From NCBI RefSeq assembly GCF_002285635.2, contig NZ_CP023049.2:4278001-4342000 (forward strand): a stretch of 64,000 nucleotides of DNA, in the 5' to 3' direction. The translations under genes and the position numbers were made by a program. The stretch's first letter is position 1, and each line of letters opens with the position of its first letter. This DNA is from Chryseobacterium piperi (GTDB lineage Bacteria; Bacteroidota; Bacteroidia; Flavobacteriales; Weeksellaceae). The notes beneath the pieces were generated by a model. The model made no database searches. It saw only the letters and a list, made by a program, of their open reading frames with translations, and had not been told where the DNA came from. This document shows positions 45,864 to 54,087 of the stretch, in pieces.

Positions 45864-47291
45864 GTGAAAAAAATTACATTCATATTGATGTTTTACTGCT
45901 TAAATCTTTTATCACAAGAGTTGATACAAGAGAACATTAATGGAGAAGCAGTGAACTTTAAAAAAGTTAATGTAGTAGATAATAAAATTAAGTATGAAGT
46001 TGATAACATTTTATATATAAAGAAAAACGATCAATTATACCAACGGGTAATTGATAAAAACGTTAATGTAAGATGGTTTGGAGCAAAAGGAGATGGCAAA
46101 AATGATGATACTAAAGCAATCCAAAAAGCAATTAGTACAGGATTTCCTGTAGAGTTTGGAAAGGGTGTTTTTCTGGTTTCTTCTCTTACACTTCCTTATT
46201 ATTTCAAAGGTCTATCCTTAGAAGGAGTTGGCTATAATCATTGGGATGATACAGCAGGGACTGTTTTGAAAGCCATAGGTAATCAGTCTATTCTAAATCC
46301 TGTAAATGGGTGTGATTGGATAAGAATTTCTAATTTACGTCTGGATGGAGCTAATATTTCAGATATAGGATTTAATGGACAATTTGGAGCTGGAATCATT
46401 TTTCAAAATGTAGGGGTTTATAATTTTAAAAAATATGGAGTTCTTTCTCGCCAAGGGCTTTTAAGGATCTCAGAATGTTTTTTTTCGAATAATAAAATTG
46501 GAGTTGAACTCTATTCGGATAGTACTATTTCTAATACCGAAATTACCGGGGGAGAAATTTGCTTAAGAATTGTTTCTGGAGGGAATAGGCTGAATAATAT
46601 TTGGCTAAACACATCTACAGAAAGCTTATTGCATATGGAGCCACTGGATGCTCAGACAGGGCATCAGAATACTTCTATGAATAATCTCTATCTTGGTGAG
46701 GTCATGAATAAAACTCCCAATGAAAAAAAGTTTCAGGTTGTTATCAAAGGGAATGACAAAAAGAGGATACAGCAAGTACAAATTACAAACTCATTCTTTG
46801 TCCATGCTACCAATACAGTAGGAAATAATACATTTTTTTCATTAGACAAAGCTGATGAAATAATAATTAGTAATTGTAATTTTTTAGGGCAGAATACATA
46901 TGCTAAAGGTAATGTGTATACAGATCATTTTATTGTGGCATCAGACAGTCATAATATTAAAATAGCAAATAATATTATTAAAGGAGTTAACAATTCAGCT
47001 ATTGAAATTGTTAAGTATTGTAATGATTGGAGCGTTTTAGGGAATGACTTTATTAACTGTGGAGGCATGAAACAAAATGCAGTTATATTAGTTAACAGCC
47101 AAAATGAGTCAAGAATGTTTTTACAGGCCAATAGATTTATAGATTATAGGGATAATAAGAATATTTTTGCACTAAAGTGCCTGACCGAAAAAGGATGTAA
47201 TTTTAAAGATAATTATATTATTTATCCCAATTCAACTGTTGATGAATCTGGAAATAAAGTAAATACTCAATTGGAAAAAAATTTCCGTTAG
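45864..47291 (+). CDS. Exported pectate-lyase-like beta-helix protein (set 2)
   Basis: A 475-residue exported protein starting with GTG (or equivalent non-ATG) and a signal peptide about 1-18 (FILMFYCLNLLSQ). After a short linker comes VRWFGAKGDGKNDDTKAIQKAI, the start motif of the Pectate_lyase_3 superfamily also found in phage tailspikes and polysaccharide lyases. Ladder strands follow (DWIRISNLRLDGANISD, VGVYNFKKYGVLS, NKIGVELYSDSTISNTEITGG). Set 1 has its own, unrelated-looking beta-helix protein at 32222. In each set the protein follows a glycosyltransferase, suggesting that one beta-helix enzyme modifies or cleaves each polymer. Catalytic residues not assigned. Confidence 0.82.
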   Translation: MKKITFILMFYCLNLLSQELIQENINGEAVNFKKVNVVDNKIKYEVDNILYIKKNDQLYQRVIDKNVNVRWFGAKGDGKNDDTKAIQKAISTGFPVEFGKGVFLVSSLTLPYYFKGLSLEGVGYNHWDDTAGTVLKAIGNQSILNPVNGCDWIRISNLRLDGANISDIGFNGQFGAGIIFQNVGVYNFKKYGVLSRQGLLRISECFFSNNKIGVELYSDSTISNTEITGGEICLRIVSGGNRLNNIWLNTSTESLLHMEPLDAQTGHQNTSMNNLYLGEVMNKTPNEKKFQVVIKGNDKKRIQQVQITNSFFVHATNTVGNNTFFSLDKADEIIISNCNFLGQNTYAKGNVYTDHFIVASDSHNIKIANNIIKGVNNSAIEIVKYCNDWSVLGNDFINCGGMKQNAVILVNSQNESRMFLQANRFIDYRDNKNIFALKCLTEKGCNFKDNYIIYPNSTVDESGNKVNTQLEKNFR

Positions 47292-47378
47292 TACTATCTT
47301 GTATTATTCAATGATTGAACTTGTAATACATAAAAAAGAATTAAAAACGTAATTTTAGATATATTTTTCAAAAAGACT

Positions 47379-48398
47379 ATGAAAAAAATTGTGATACTAG
47401 GTGGTGGTGGTTTTATCGGTGGACATCTTGGAAGGAGATTAAAGCATGAAGGTCATCATGTGAGAATTTGTGATATAAAGAAACATGAATATTTTGATCA
47501 TAATGAAATTTGTCATGAGTTTATAGTTGGTGATCTGACCGATCCTAGTGTTGTAAAGCTGGTAGTTGAAGAGGGCGTAGATGAAGTTTACCAGCTAGCT
47601 GCAGATATGGGAGGAGCTCTTTACATTTTTACAGGAGAACACGATGCTGATGTCATGCATAACTCTGCAACAATTAATTTAAATGTGGCAAGAGAGTGTG
47701 TTTTAAAAAAAGTAAAAAAAGTTTTTTATTCTTCTTCTGCATGCATGTATCCCGAACATAACCAATTGGATTCTGATAATCCTAATTGTGAAGAAAGTTC
47801 TGCATACCCGGCAAATCCGGATTCAGAATATGGATGGGAGAAATTATTTTCAGAAAGATTATATCTGGCATACAACAGAAACTATGATTTAAATGTAAGA
47901 GTTGCCAGGTTCCATAATATATTTGGGCCTCAGGGAACTTGGATGGGAGGAAAGGAGAAATCACCTGCGGCAATGTGTAGAAAGGTGGCTGAGCAGAATG
48001 AAGGAGGACAAATTGAAGTATGGGGAAATGGAAAGCAAACCAGATCTTTCCTTTACATTGACGAATGTATTGAGGCTGTTTTAAAATTTATGGAATCTGA
48101 TTTTTTTGGACCTGTAAACATTGGGAGTGAGGAAATGGTATCTATTAATGAATTGGCACAGATGGCTATAGATATTTCTCAGAAAAACTTGGAAATAAAT
48201 AATTTAGAAGGTCAAGACTTTTTTGATAAATATGGATTCAAATGTCCTTTAGGTGTTAAAGGAAGAAATTCCCATAATAAGCTTTATAAAGATAAAATGG
48301 GTTGGGAGGTATCGCAGCCATTAAGGGTTGGGATGGAGAAAACATATCAATGGATTTTAAAGCAAGTTGAAAATAAGGCTGTTGAACATTCTATTTAG
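47379..48398 (+). CDS. GDP-mannose 3,5-epimerase-like enzyme
   Basis: A 339-residue extended short-chain dehydrogenase very like plant GDP-mannose 3,5-epimerase. NAD motif GGGGFIGGHL, AADMGG, SSACMYP, SEYGWEK (Y151, K155), RFHNIFGPQGTW, KEKSPAAMCRK, WGNGKQTRSFLYIDEC and NIGSEEMVS follow the plant enzyme closely. The acid/base pair of the Arabidopsis protein, C145 and K217, appears here as C122 and K194. The reaction would be GDP-D-mannose to GDP-L-galactose or GDP-L-gulose; a related 4- or 3-step variant cannot be excluded. GDP-mannose synthesis genes are not in the window. Confidence 0.86.
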   Translation: MKKIVILGGGGFIGGHLGRRLKHEGHHVRICDIKKHEYFDHNEICHEFIVGDLTDPSVVKLVVEEGVDEVYQLAADMGGALYIFTGEHDADVMHNSATINLNVARECVLKKVKKVFYSSSACMYPEHNQLDSDNPNCEESSAYPANPDSEYGWEKLFSERLYLAYNRNYDLNVRVARFHNIFGPQGTWMGGKEKSPAAMCRKVAEQNEGGQIEVWGNGKQTRSFLYIDECIEAVLKFMESDFFGPVNIGSEEMVSINELAQMAIDISQKNLEINNLEGQDFFDKYGFKCPLGVKGRNSHNKLYKDKMGWEVSQPLRVGMEKTYQWILKQVENKAVEHSI

Positions 48399-48422
48399 TA
48401 CAATTCTGAAGCACAAAATGAA

Positions 48423-49169
48423 ATGAAAATTAGCATTATTACAGTTTGCTGGAACAGTGAAAAATATCTAAAAACTGCTATAGAGTCAATTCTGAATCAA
48501 TCATATAACAATATTGAATATATTATTATTGATGGAGGGTCTACCGATAATACTTTAAATATTATCAAGTCTTATGAGCCATTATTTGAAGGCAGAATGC
48601 GATGGATAAGTGAGAAGGATAATGGTATATATGATGCAATGAATAAAGGCCTAACTATGGCTACCGGAGATATTCTTGGATTGCTTAATTCTGATGATTT
48701 TTACATTTCCCAAAATTCTATAGAGAAAATAGTTAATGGCTTTATTACCAATAAAGTAGATTCGGTTTTTGCTGATCTTTATTATGTAAAAGAACAAGAT
48801 ACAGATAAAATTGTCCGAAAATGGAAAACCGGAAACAGAAAATCATTTATAAAAGGTTGGCATCCAGCACATCCTTGTTTTTTTGTAAAAAAAGAAATAT
48901 ATGAAAAATATGGATTGTTTGATTTAAAATATAAAATAGCCGCAGACTTTGAAATTATGTTGAGATTCTTAGAGAAAAATAAAATTTCATCATTTTATCT
49001 TGAAGAATTTATTCTAAAAATGAGACTAGGCGGGGAGTCCAATAAAAATTTTTCTAATATAAAAAAAGGAAAGAAAGAAATTTTGGATGCTTTTCAAAAG
49101 CATAATATAAAAATACCATTTTATTATAGTTATAAACGATGGATATCAAAAGCGATACAGCATTTATAG
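48423..49169 (+). CDS. Glycosyltransferase family 2, WcaA-like (set 2, third)
   Basis: A 248-residue GT-A enzyme: ISIITVCWNSEKYLKTAIESIL, YIIIDGGSTDNTL, WISEKDNGIYDAMNKGLTMATGDILGLLNSDDF (DD metal site), KGWHPAHPCFFVKKEIYEKYG and AADFEIMLRFL. This is the short branch with the YDAMNKG motif found in colanic-acid-type and capsular clusters. It starts 24 bases after the epimerase. Specificity unknown. Confidence 0.9.
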   Translation: MKISIITVCWNSEKYLKTAIESILNQSYNNIEYIIIDGGSTDNTLNIIKSYEPLFEGRMRWISEKDNGIYDAMNKGLTMATGDILGLLNSDDFYISQNSIEKIVNGFITNKVDSVFADLYYVKEQDTDKIVRKWKTGNRKSFIKGWHPAHPCFFVKKEIYEKYGLFDLKYKIAADFEIMLRFLEKNKISSFYLEEFILKMRLGGESNKNFSNIKKGKKEILDAFQKHNIKIPFYYSYKRWISKAIQHL

Positions 49170-49274
49170 ATTAAATTTTAGAAATAACTAAATCATATAA
49201 AAATTTATATAATATATTTGTATTCCAGCGACTGGAAAAAATAGAGGTAGATTTTTTTGAGAACCTACAATAGC

Positions 49275-50222
49275 ATGAAAAAATATTTACATCTTGCTCA
49301 TCATAGTGAAAGATATCTTTTTATTAATATAAGTAATATTACGAGAAAAATTTTAGAAGAAGAACAATTTAAAAAATCTCATAAATCAGTTTTTTTTAAT
49401 TCAGAAAATGATCAGAAAAGTATTTTTGAATATATTAAAAAATTGAATGTAAAAACTATAATCATCGAAACATCAGATCTAAACCGTCTTCCTGAAAAGA
49501 TTACTAATGAAATTATTGAAGCAAAACTTCAAGGTGTAAAAGTCTTTGAAGTACACGAGTTTTATGAAAGGATTAATGGAAGAATTCCTCTCGTAAAGTT
49601 AAATACTGATGAGTATTTGGCAGATGATATATTTTCTATTGGATTAGAAAGAAATGATTTCATCTTAAAAAGGATTATTGATTTATCTGTATCAATAGTA
49701 TTTATGCCTATTGCCTTATTGGTTATTTTAGTAGGCTCATTGCTTGTATTCATGAACTCTCCGGGAAATGTTTTTTTCTCTCAGGAGCGGGTTGGAAAAA
49801 ACTCCAAAAAATTTAGAATTTATAAATTGAGAACAATGAGGTCTAAACATAATGGGGATTATACAAAAGACAATGATGACAGGCTTTTAACTGTAGGACG
49901 ATTTCTAAGGATGACCAAAATTGATGAGTTGCCTCAACTTTTCAATGTTTTAAATGGGAATATGAGTCTTATTGGACCGAGGCCTGAGCAAGAGAAATAT
50001 GTAGAGGAATCTGTAGCAGAAAATTCTTATTTTGATCTTAGGCATCTTGTAAAACCAGGAATTACTGGATGGGCACAAGTCAATTTGCCTAGGGCTACTC
50101 CTAAAGATAATTTGAAAAAGTTAGAGTATGACCTTTACTACATTAAAAACTATTCCCCACTATTAGATATAAAGATTTTAATTAAAACGGTTAAAGTAAT
50201 ATTTACTTTAAATAGTAATTAA
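49275..50222 (+). CDS. Larger priming sugar-phosphate transferase (WcaJ-like, shortened N-terminus)
   Basis: A 315-residue phosphoglycosyl transferase. The C-terminal 190 residues hold the full catalytic core (GNVFFSQERVGKN, YKLRTMRSK, TKIDELPQLFNVLNGNMSLIGPRPEQEK, VKPGITGWAQVN). Before it lies a nucleotide-binding-like domain (KTIIIETSDLNRLPEKITNEI) and one membrane helix near 145-165. Full WcaJ proteins carry four additional N-terminal helices that are missing here. I use ATG 49275; a TTG at 49257 would extend it by six residues. It should prime set 2, just as the smaller transferases prime set 1. Confidence 0.88.
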   Translation: MKKYLHLAHHSERYLFINISNITRKILEEEQFKKSHKSVFFNSENDQKSIFEYIKKLNVKTIIIETSDLNRLPEKITNEIIEAKLQGVKVFEVHEFYERINGRIPLVKLNTDEYLADDIFSIGLERNDFILKRIIDLSVSIVFMPIALLVILVGSLLVFMNSPGNVFFSQERVGKNSKKFRIYKLRTMRSKHNGDYTKDNDDRLLTVGRFLRMTKIDELPQLFNVLNGNMSLIGPRPEQEKYVEESVAENSYFDLRHLVKPGITGWAQVNLPRATPKDNLKKLEYDLYYIKNYSPLLDIKILIKTVKVIFTLNSN

Positions 50223-50314
50223 ATTGTACACCTGGAGGTAAAAATTTGACTTTTAAATACTGATATAATAAACAGCATTAATTCATATCAACATACCTAT
50301 CATATAAAAACCTT

Positions 50315-50860
50315 ATGAAGATTAAAGAAACACCACTTAAAGATTGCTATATTATAGAACCCACCATTTTTGAGGATGATAGAGGGTATTTCTACGAGAA
50401 ATTCAATGAAAATAAATTCCAGGAATTAACCGAAATGAATGGTCATTTTGTACAAGATAATATCTCCAAATCATCTTATGGAGTATTAAGAGGATTGCAT
50501 TTACAAAAAGGAGAACATGCACAAGCTAAATTAGTTTCGTGTCTCGAGGGAAAAGTATGGGACATTGCTGTTGACCTGAGAGAGGACTCACCAACGTTTG
50601 GAAAATGGTTTGGAATAGAACTTACAGAAGAAAACAAACTGCAACTCTATGTGCCAAGAGGTTTTGGACATGGTTTTTCAGTAGTAAGTGAAACTGCAGT
50701 ATTTAGTTATAAATGTGATAATTTTTATAATAAAGAATCGGAAGGTGCTGTGAAATTTAATGATCCGGATCTCAATATTGATTGGAAGATTAAAGAAAGT
50801 GATATGATCCTTTCTGAAAAAGATCAGAATGCACCAAGCTTTAAAGAGAAGAACTTTTAA
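50315..50860 (+). CDS. rfbC: dTDP-4-dehydrorhamnose 3,5-epimerase (second copy)
   Basis: A 181-residue cupin related to the copy at 25345. H62 in LRGLHLQ and Y132 in SYKCDNFY are retained, as are PRGFGHGFSV and NIDWKI. No rfbA, rfbB or rfbD adjoins it, so it must draw on the rfbB at 24296 or on genes elsewhere. Last gene of the polysaccharide cluster, 92 bases after the WcaJ-like transferase and followed by a very strong terminator. Some homologues of this family are 3-epimerases or 3,4-ketoisomerase-like, so exact reaction is unproven. Confidence 0.92.
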   Translation: MKIKETPLKDCYIIEPTIFEDDRGYFYEKFNENKFQELTEMNGHFVQDNISKSSYGVLRGLHLQKGEHAQAKLVSCLEGKVWDIAVDLREDSPTFGKWFGIELTEENKLQLYVPRGFGHGFSVVSETAVFSYKCDNFYNKESEGAVKFNDPDLNIDWKIKESDMILSEKDQNAPSFKEKNF

Positions 50861-50867
50861 ATAAAAA

Positions 50868-50905
50868 ATTGAAAACCACTTTATTAAAGTGGTTTTCAAT
50901 TTTTA
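50868..50905 (+). terminator. Strong terminator at the end of the polysaccharide cluster
   Basis: Perfect 15-bp stem ATTGAAAACCACTTT / AAAGTGGTTTTCAAT with a 3-base loop (50868-50882 with 50886-50900), then five T. It begins 8 bases after the rfbC stop. Confidence 0.92.
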
Positions 50906-50927
50906 GCATAACCTTTTTATTATTTCG

Positions 50928-50935
50928 TATCTTTG
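50928..50935 (+). promoter_or_regulatory. Possible -7 box of rimO
   Basis: TATCTTTG, 19 bases before ATG 50955 and right behind the cluster terminator. A TTG at the -33 distance is missing. Confidence 0.5.
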
Positions 50936-50954
50936 CAAACTCAAAATCAAAAAG

Positions 50955-52256
50955 ATGCGCACAAAATCTGTAGGTAAAAAGAAAATCAATATTGTAACGC
51001 TTGGCTGTTCCAAAAATGTTTATGATTCTGAAGTACTAATGAGTCAGCTTAAAGCAAACGGTAAAGAAGTGGTTCATGAAGACAGAGGAGATATTGTTGT
51101 CATCAATACTTGTGGTTTTATTGACAATGCAAAAGAGGAATCTATTAATACTATTCTTGATTATGTAGATGCTAAGAATAGAGGGGAGGTAGAAAAAGTT
51201 TTTGTTACAGGTTGCTTATCTGAAAGATACAAGCCAGATTTGGTTAGAGAAATTCCGGATGTTGATCAATACTTTGGAACCAGAGATCTGCCTATCCTAT
51301 TAAAACATTTAGGTGCGGACTATAAACATGAATTAGTAGGAGAGAGACTAACGACGACTCCTAAACATTATGCCTACCTGAAGATATCTGAAGGCTGTGA
51401 CAGACCTTGTTCTTTTTGTGCGATCCCGTTAATGAGAGGAGGACATGTTTCTACACCAATAGAAAAGTTAGTTAGCGAAGCACAAAAGCTGGCAAAAGTA
51501 GGAACGAAAGAGCTTATTTTGATAGCACAGGATCTTACTTATTATGGTTTGGATATTTATAAAAGGAGAGCACTTGGTGACTTATTAAAAGAGTTAGTGA
51601 AAGTAGAGGGAATTGAATGGATTCGTTTACATTATGCTTTTCCTAGTGGATTTCCGGAAGATGTTCTGGATATTATCCGTGAAGAACCAAAGGTTTGTAA
51701 CTATATAGATATTCCTCTTCAGCATATCAATTCAGACTTATTAAAATCGATGAAGAGAGGAACGACTCATGAAAAAACAGATGCTCTTTTAGCAAAATTC
51801 AGAGAAAAAGTTCCTGATATGGCTATTAGAACAACTCTAATTGTTGGTTATCCTGGAGAAACGGAAGAGAGATTTCAAGAGCTGAAAGACTGGGTAAGAG
51901 AGCAACGTTTTGATAGACTTGGCTGTTTTACTTATTCACATGAAGAAAATACAACTGCTCACGTTTTGGAAGACGACATTCCTCAAGAAGTAAAAGAAGT
52001 GAGGGTAGAAGAAATCATGGAGTTGCAATCTCAGATTTCATGGGAGAAAAATCAACAGAGAATTGGTGAAGTTTATAAATGTGTTTTCGACCGAAAAGAA
52101 GGAAATTATTTTATTGGACGAACTGAATATGATTCACCGGATGTAGATAATACTGTTCTTGTTTCTGCAGACAATACTTACATTTCAATAGGTGAATTTG
52201 CTATGGTTAAAATTACTTCAGCTGAAGAATTTGACCTGTATGGTGAATTAATTTGA
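50955..52256 (+). CDS. rimO: Ribosomal protein S12 methylthiotransferase
   Basis: A 433-residue radical-SAM enzyme that adds a methylthio group to an Asp of ribosomal protein S12. Three cysteines of the N-terminal cluster domain are C18 (LGCSKN), C53 (NTCGFID) and C87 (VTGCLSE); the radical-SAM CxxxCxxC is C148, C152, C155 (EGCDRPCSFCAIP). A C-terminal TRAM domain ends the protein (about 375-433). GCSKNVYDSE distinguishes RimO from MiaB (GCQMN). It is flanked by terminators, so it is a single-gene unit. Confidence 0.97.
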   Translation: MRTKSVGKKKINIVTLGCSKNVYDSEVLMSQLKANGKEVVHEDRGDIVVINTCGFIDNAKEESINTILDYVDAKNRGEVEKVFVTGCLSERYKPDLVREIPDVDQYFGTRDLPILLKHLGADYKHELVGERLTTTPKHYAYLKISEGCDRPCSFCAIPLMRGGHVSTPIEKLVSEAQKLAKVGTKELILIAQDLTYYGLDIYKRRALGDLLKELVKVEGIEWIRLHYAFPSGFPEDVLDIIREEPKVCNYIDIPLQHINSDLLKSMKRGTTHEKTDALLAKFREKVPDMAIRTTLIVGYPGETEERFQELKDWVREQRFDRLGCFTYSHEENTTAHVLEDDIPQEVKEVRVEEIMELQSQISWEKNQQRIGEVYKCVFDRKEGNYFIGRTEYDSPDVDNTVLVSADNTYISIGEFAMVKITSAEEFDLYGELI

Positions 52257-52288
52257 TAAAAATGTAAAATTAAGTAAAAATTTCATAT

Positions 52289-52330
52289 AATATGGCGTAG
52301 AATTGTAATTTCTACGCCATATTGTTTTAT
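52289..52330 (+). terminator. Terminator of rimO
   Basis: Perfect 14-bp stem AATATGGCGTAGAA / TTCTACGCCATATT (52289-52302 with 52310-52323), 7-base loop, then GTTTTATTA. It begins 33 bases after the rimO stop. Confidence 0.88.
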
Positions 52331-52490
52331 TATTTATGTTATTTTGAATTAAATTCGCAAATGTATGTTATTTTGTTCTATTTTTATTTTTTTTTAGTAA
52401 TATATTGTATGTCAATTGTTTGTGTTGTTTTTTTTAGTTGAAAACGACCATTGTAAAATCGTGAATTATGCATTCTGACAAATTAATCTT

Positions 52491-52498
52491 AACTTTGC
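52491..52498 (+). promoter_or_regulatory. Possible -7 box of the exported-protein pair
   Basis: TAACTTTG fits TAnnTTTG. It lies 173 bases before the next start codon and lacks a clear TTG upstream. Confidence 0.4.
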
Positions 52499-52671
52499 CA
52501 TAAGAATACGTTTATCAATTTCCGTTGCTAAATGCTATAATGTATATATTAAAACTATATTCAATTTTCGCTTTCCCTCGAATATTATTGAACAGGTTGG
52601 TATATGTACATTAGTATTATTAATATAAAGTTATTAATGGGAAAATAAATTAAACAATTTTTTAAAAACAT

Positions 52672-53310
52672 ATGAAAAAAAAATTATTACTAGCGACTGC
52701 ACTTGTTTCATTTGCGGCGCTTTCACAGGCACAACAAAAAGGTGTTGGTATTAACACGACTACACCCGCTGCTACACTGGATGTAGTAGCAGATACAGCA
52801 AATAACAGAATGCCGGACGCTGTTTTAGTTCCAAGAATGACAGTTGACCAATTGGCGGCTAAAGATGGAGCTTATGCAGCTGCGCAAAATGGGGCATTAG
52901 TTTTTGTTACTTCAGGTAGAGGTTCCGGAGGAAAAACAGGAAACGTAACAGGAGCCGGTTTTTATTATTATGATGATTCTACTTCAAAATGGGCTGCTGT
53001 AGGTGGAGGTACAGCACCTAACCCTGCAATGAATATTACCGCAGAACAGACAAGTAGCTATACGGCTACTGTTACTGATGACATCATTTTATTAAACATT
53101 ACCAGTGCTGGAAATACACTTACTTTGCCAACATCGGGTATACCAGTAGGTAAAAAATATTATGTAACCAACAGAGGTGGTAATAGTATGGATGTTAGTC
53201 CTCTTCCTCGCGAAGAAGGTACTCAGAATATTCCTGGTCAACAAGGTTTAATATTTATGTACTTAGGAGGATCTGGAAACGGTTCATGGTCTATAATTTC
53301 TGGTTTCTAA
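52672..53310 (+). CDS. Exported VGINT-motif protein with glycine-rich region
   Basis: A 212-residue exported protein: signal peptide about 1-20 (LLATALVSFAALSQA), then GVGINTTTPAATLDVVADT and VLVPRMTVDQLAA. This head matches the two minus-strand proteins near 2-4 kb. The middle holds a glycine-rich stretch (TSGRGSGGKTGNVTGAGFYYYDDSTSKW); the rest is a beta-strand-rich domain with ITAEQTSSYTATVTDDIILLNITSAGNTLTLPT, similar to domains of phage tail or surface-fibre proteins. It starts a two-gene unit with the next gene. No function is known to me. Confidence 0.75.
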   Translation: MKKKLLLATALVSFAALSQAQQKGVGINTTTPAATLDVVADTANNRMPDAVLVPRMTVDQLAAKDGAYAAAQNGALVFVTSGRGSGGKTGNVTGAGFYYYDDSTSKWAAVGGGTAPNPAMNITAEQTSSYTATVTDDIILLNITSAGNTLTLPTSGIPVGKKYYVTNRGGNSMDVSPLPREEGTQNIPGQQGLIFMYLGGSGNGSWSIISGF

Positions 53311-53325
53311 TTTTTTAATATACAA

Positions 53326-54066
53326 ATGATGAATAATTTTACAAAAAAGATATTGGCTTCTGCAGTTTTTAGTTTAGCTATTAATTTTTCCCATGCTCAA
53401 ATAAGAATTGTAAACTCCGTAAATAATAGTTCCGCAAACAACAGCTCTGCCTTCATTGATGCTTCATCCAATTCAACGACGAATGCAACGACAAATGTTG
53501 GTAAAGGGTTGCTTTTTCCTAGAACAGACTTAACTACTTTTACCTCTCTTAGCGGAACACCTGTAGGTATTAGGACATCATATCCGACTCGTTTTGATGG
53601 TATGGTTGTTTATAATACTGCTACCAGCGGTGTTGCAGGGGTTGGAGAAACTCAAGGAACACTTACTCCAGGATTTTGGTATTATGACAATAAATCTAAT
53701 ACTGTTAATGGGGGTACTTGGAGACCAATTATAGGAGAATCTGGAAACTCTGGTTCTGGAACATTCAATATTCTTACTACTGAGACTCCTACCCATACTA
53801 AAGTAGACAGTGAACAAGTTTATGCTGTAAAGGGTACATTTACTGCAAGTGGAACTTCAACAACTGTAAACATTCCTCCTCCTGCCGGAATAACAGGTAT
53901 GTATGGAATTACAATTTATAAAAAAGGAACTAATATGGTATATGCAAGAGAGCTTTATTCTTATGATATTGCAAATGCAACTGGAAATGCAATTACAGGC
54001 TCACCAACCATGTCTGTAGTTTACCCAGCAGGTACGTATGATTATGTATTAGAATATTTGAAATAA
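53326..54066 (+). CDS. Exported surface-type protein, diverged VGINT family member
   Basis: A 246-residue exported protein: signal peptide about 1-24 (ending NFSHA), then an Asn/Ser/Thr-rich stretch (SSANNSSAFIDASSNSTTNATTNVGKG) and GLLFPRTDLTTF, the counterpart of the KGLLIPR segment of the VGINT proteins. It continues with GMVVYNTATS, GFWYYDNKSN and a C-terminal beta domain with PPPAGITGMYGITIYKKG. It lies 15 bases after the previous gene and is followed by a terminator, so the two form an operon. Function unknown; adhesin-like or matrix roles are speculative. Confidence 0.72.
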   Translation: MMNNFTKKILASAVFSLAINFSHAQIRIVNSVNNSSANNSSAFIDASSNSTTNATTNVGKGLLFPRTDLTTFTSLSGTPVGIRTSYPTRFDGMVVYNTATSGVAGVGETQGTLTPGFWYYDNKSNTVNGGTWRPIIGESGNSGSGTFNILTTETPTHTKVDSEQVYAVKGTFTASGTSTTVNIPPPAGITGMYGITIYKKGTNMVYARELYSYDIANATGNAITGSPTMSVVYPAGTYDYVLEYLK

Positions 54067-54087
54067 GGTTTATCCTTTCAATGTATA

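Larger units (their letters stand above)
52257..52671. other. AT-rich intergenic region after rimO
   Basis: About 415 bases without a gene: the rimO terminator at 52289-52330, a T-rich tract around 52370-52440, and a promoter-like TAACTTTG at 52491-52498. If that box is used, the exported-protein gene at 52672 has a 5' leader of about 165 bases. No further RNA structure seen. Confidence 0.5.

Noticed and set aside
45864..47291. Pectate-lyase-like gene as a prophage tailspike
   Set aside because: No other phage genes nearby; it has a signal peptide and lies between polysaccharide genes on the same strand.
52672..54066. VGINT-type gene pair as a prophage fibre remnant
   Set aside because: Both proteins have Sec signal peptides and there are no phage structural, integrase or lysis genes around.
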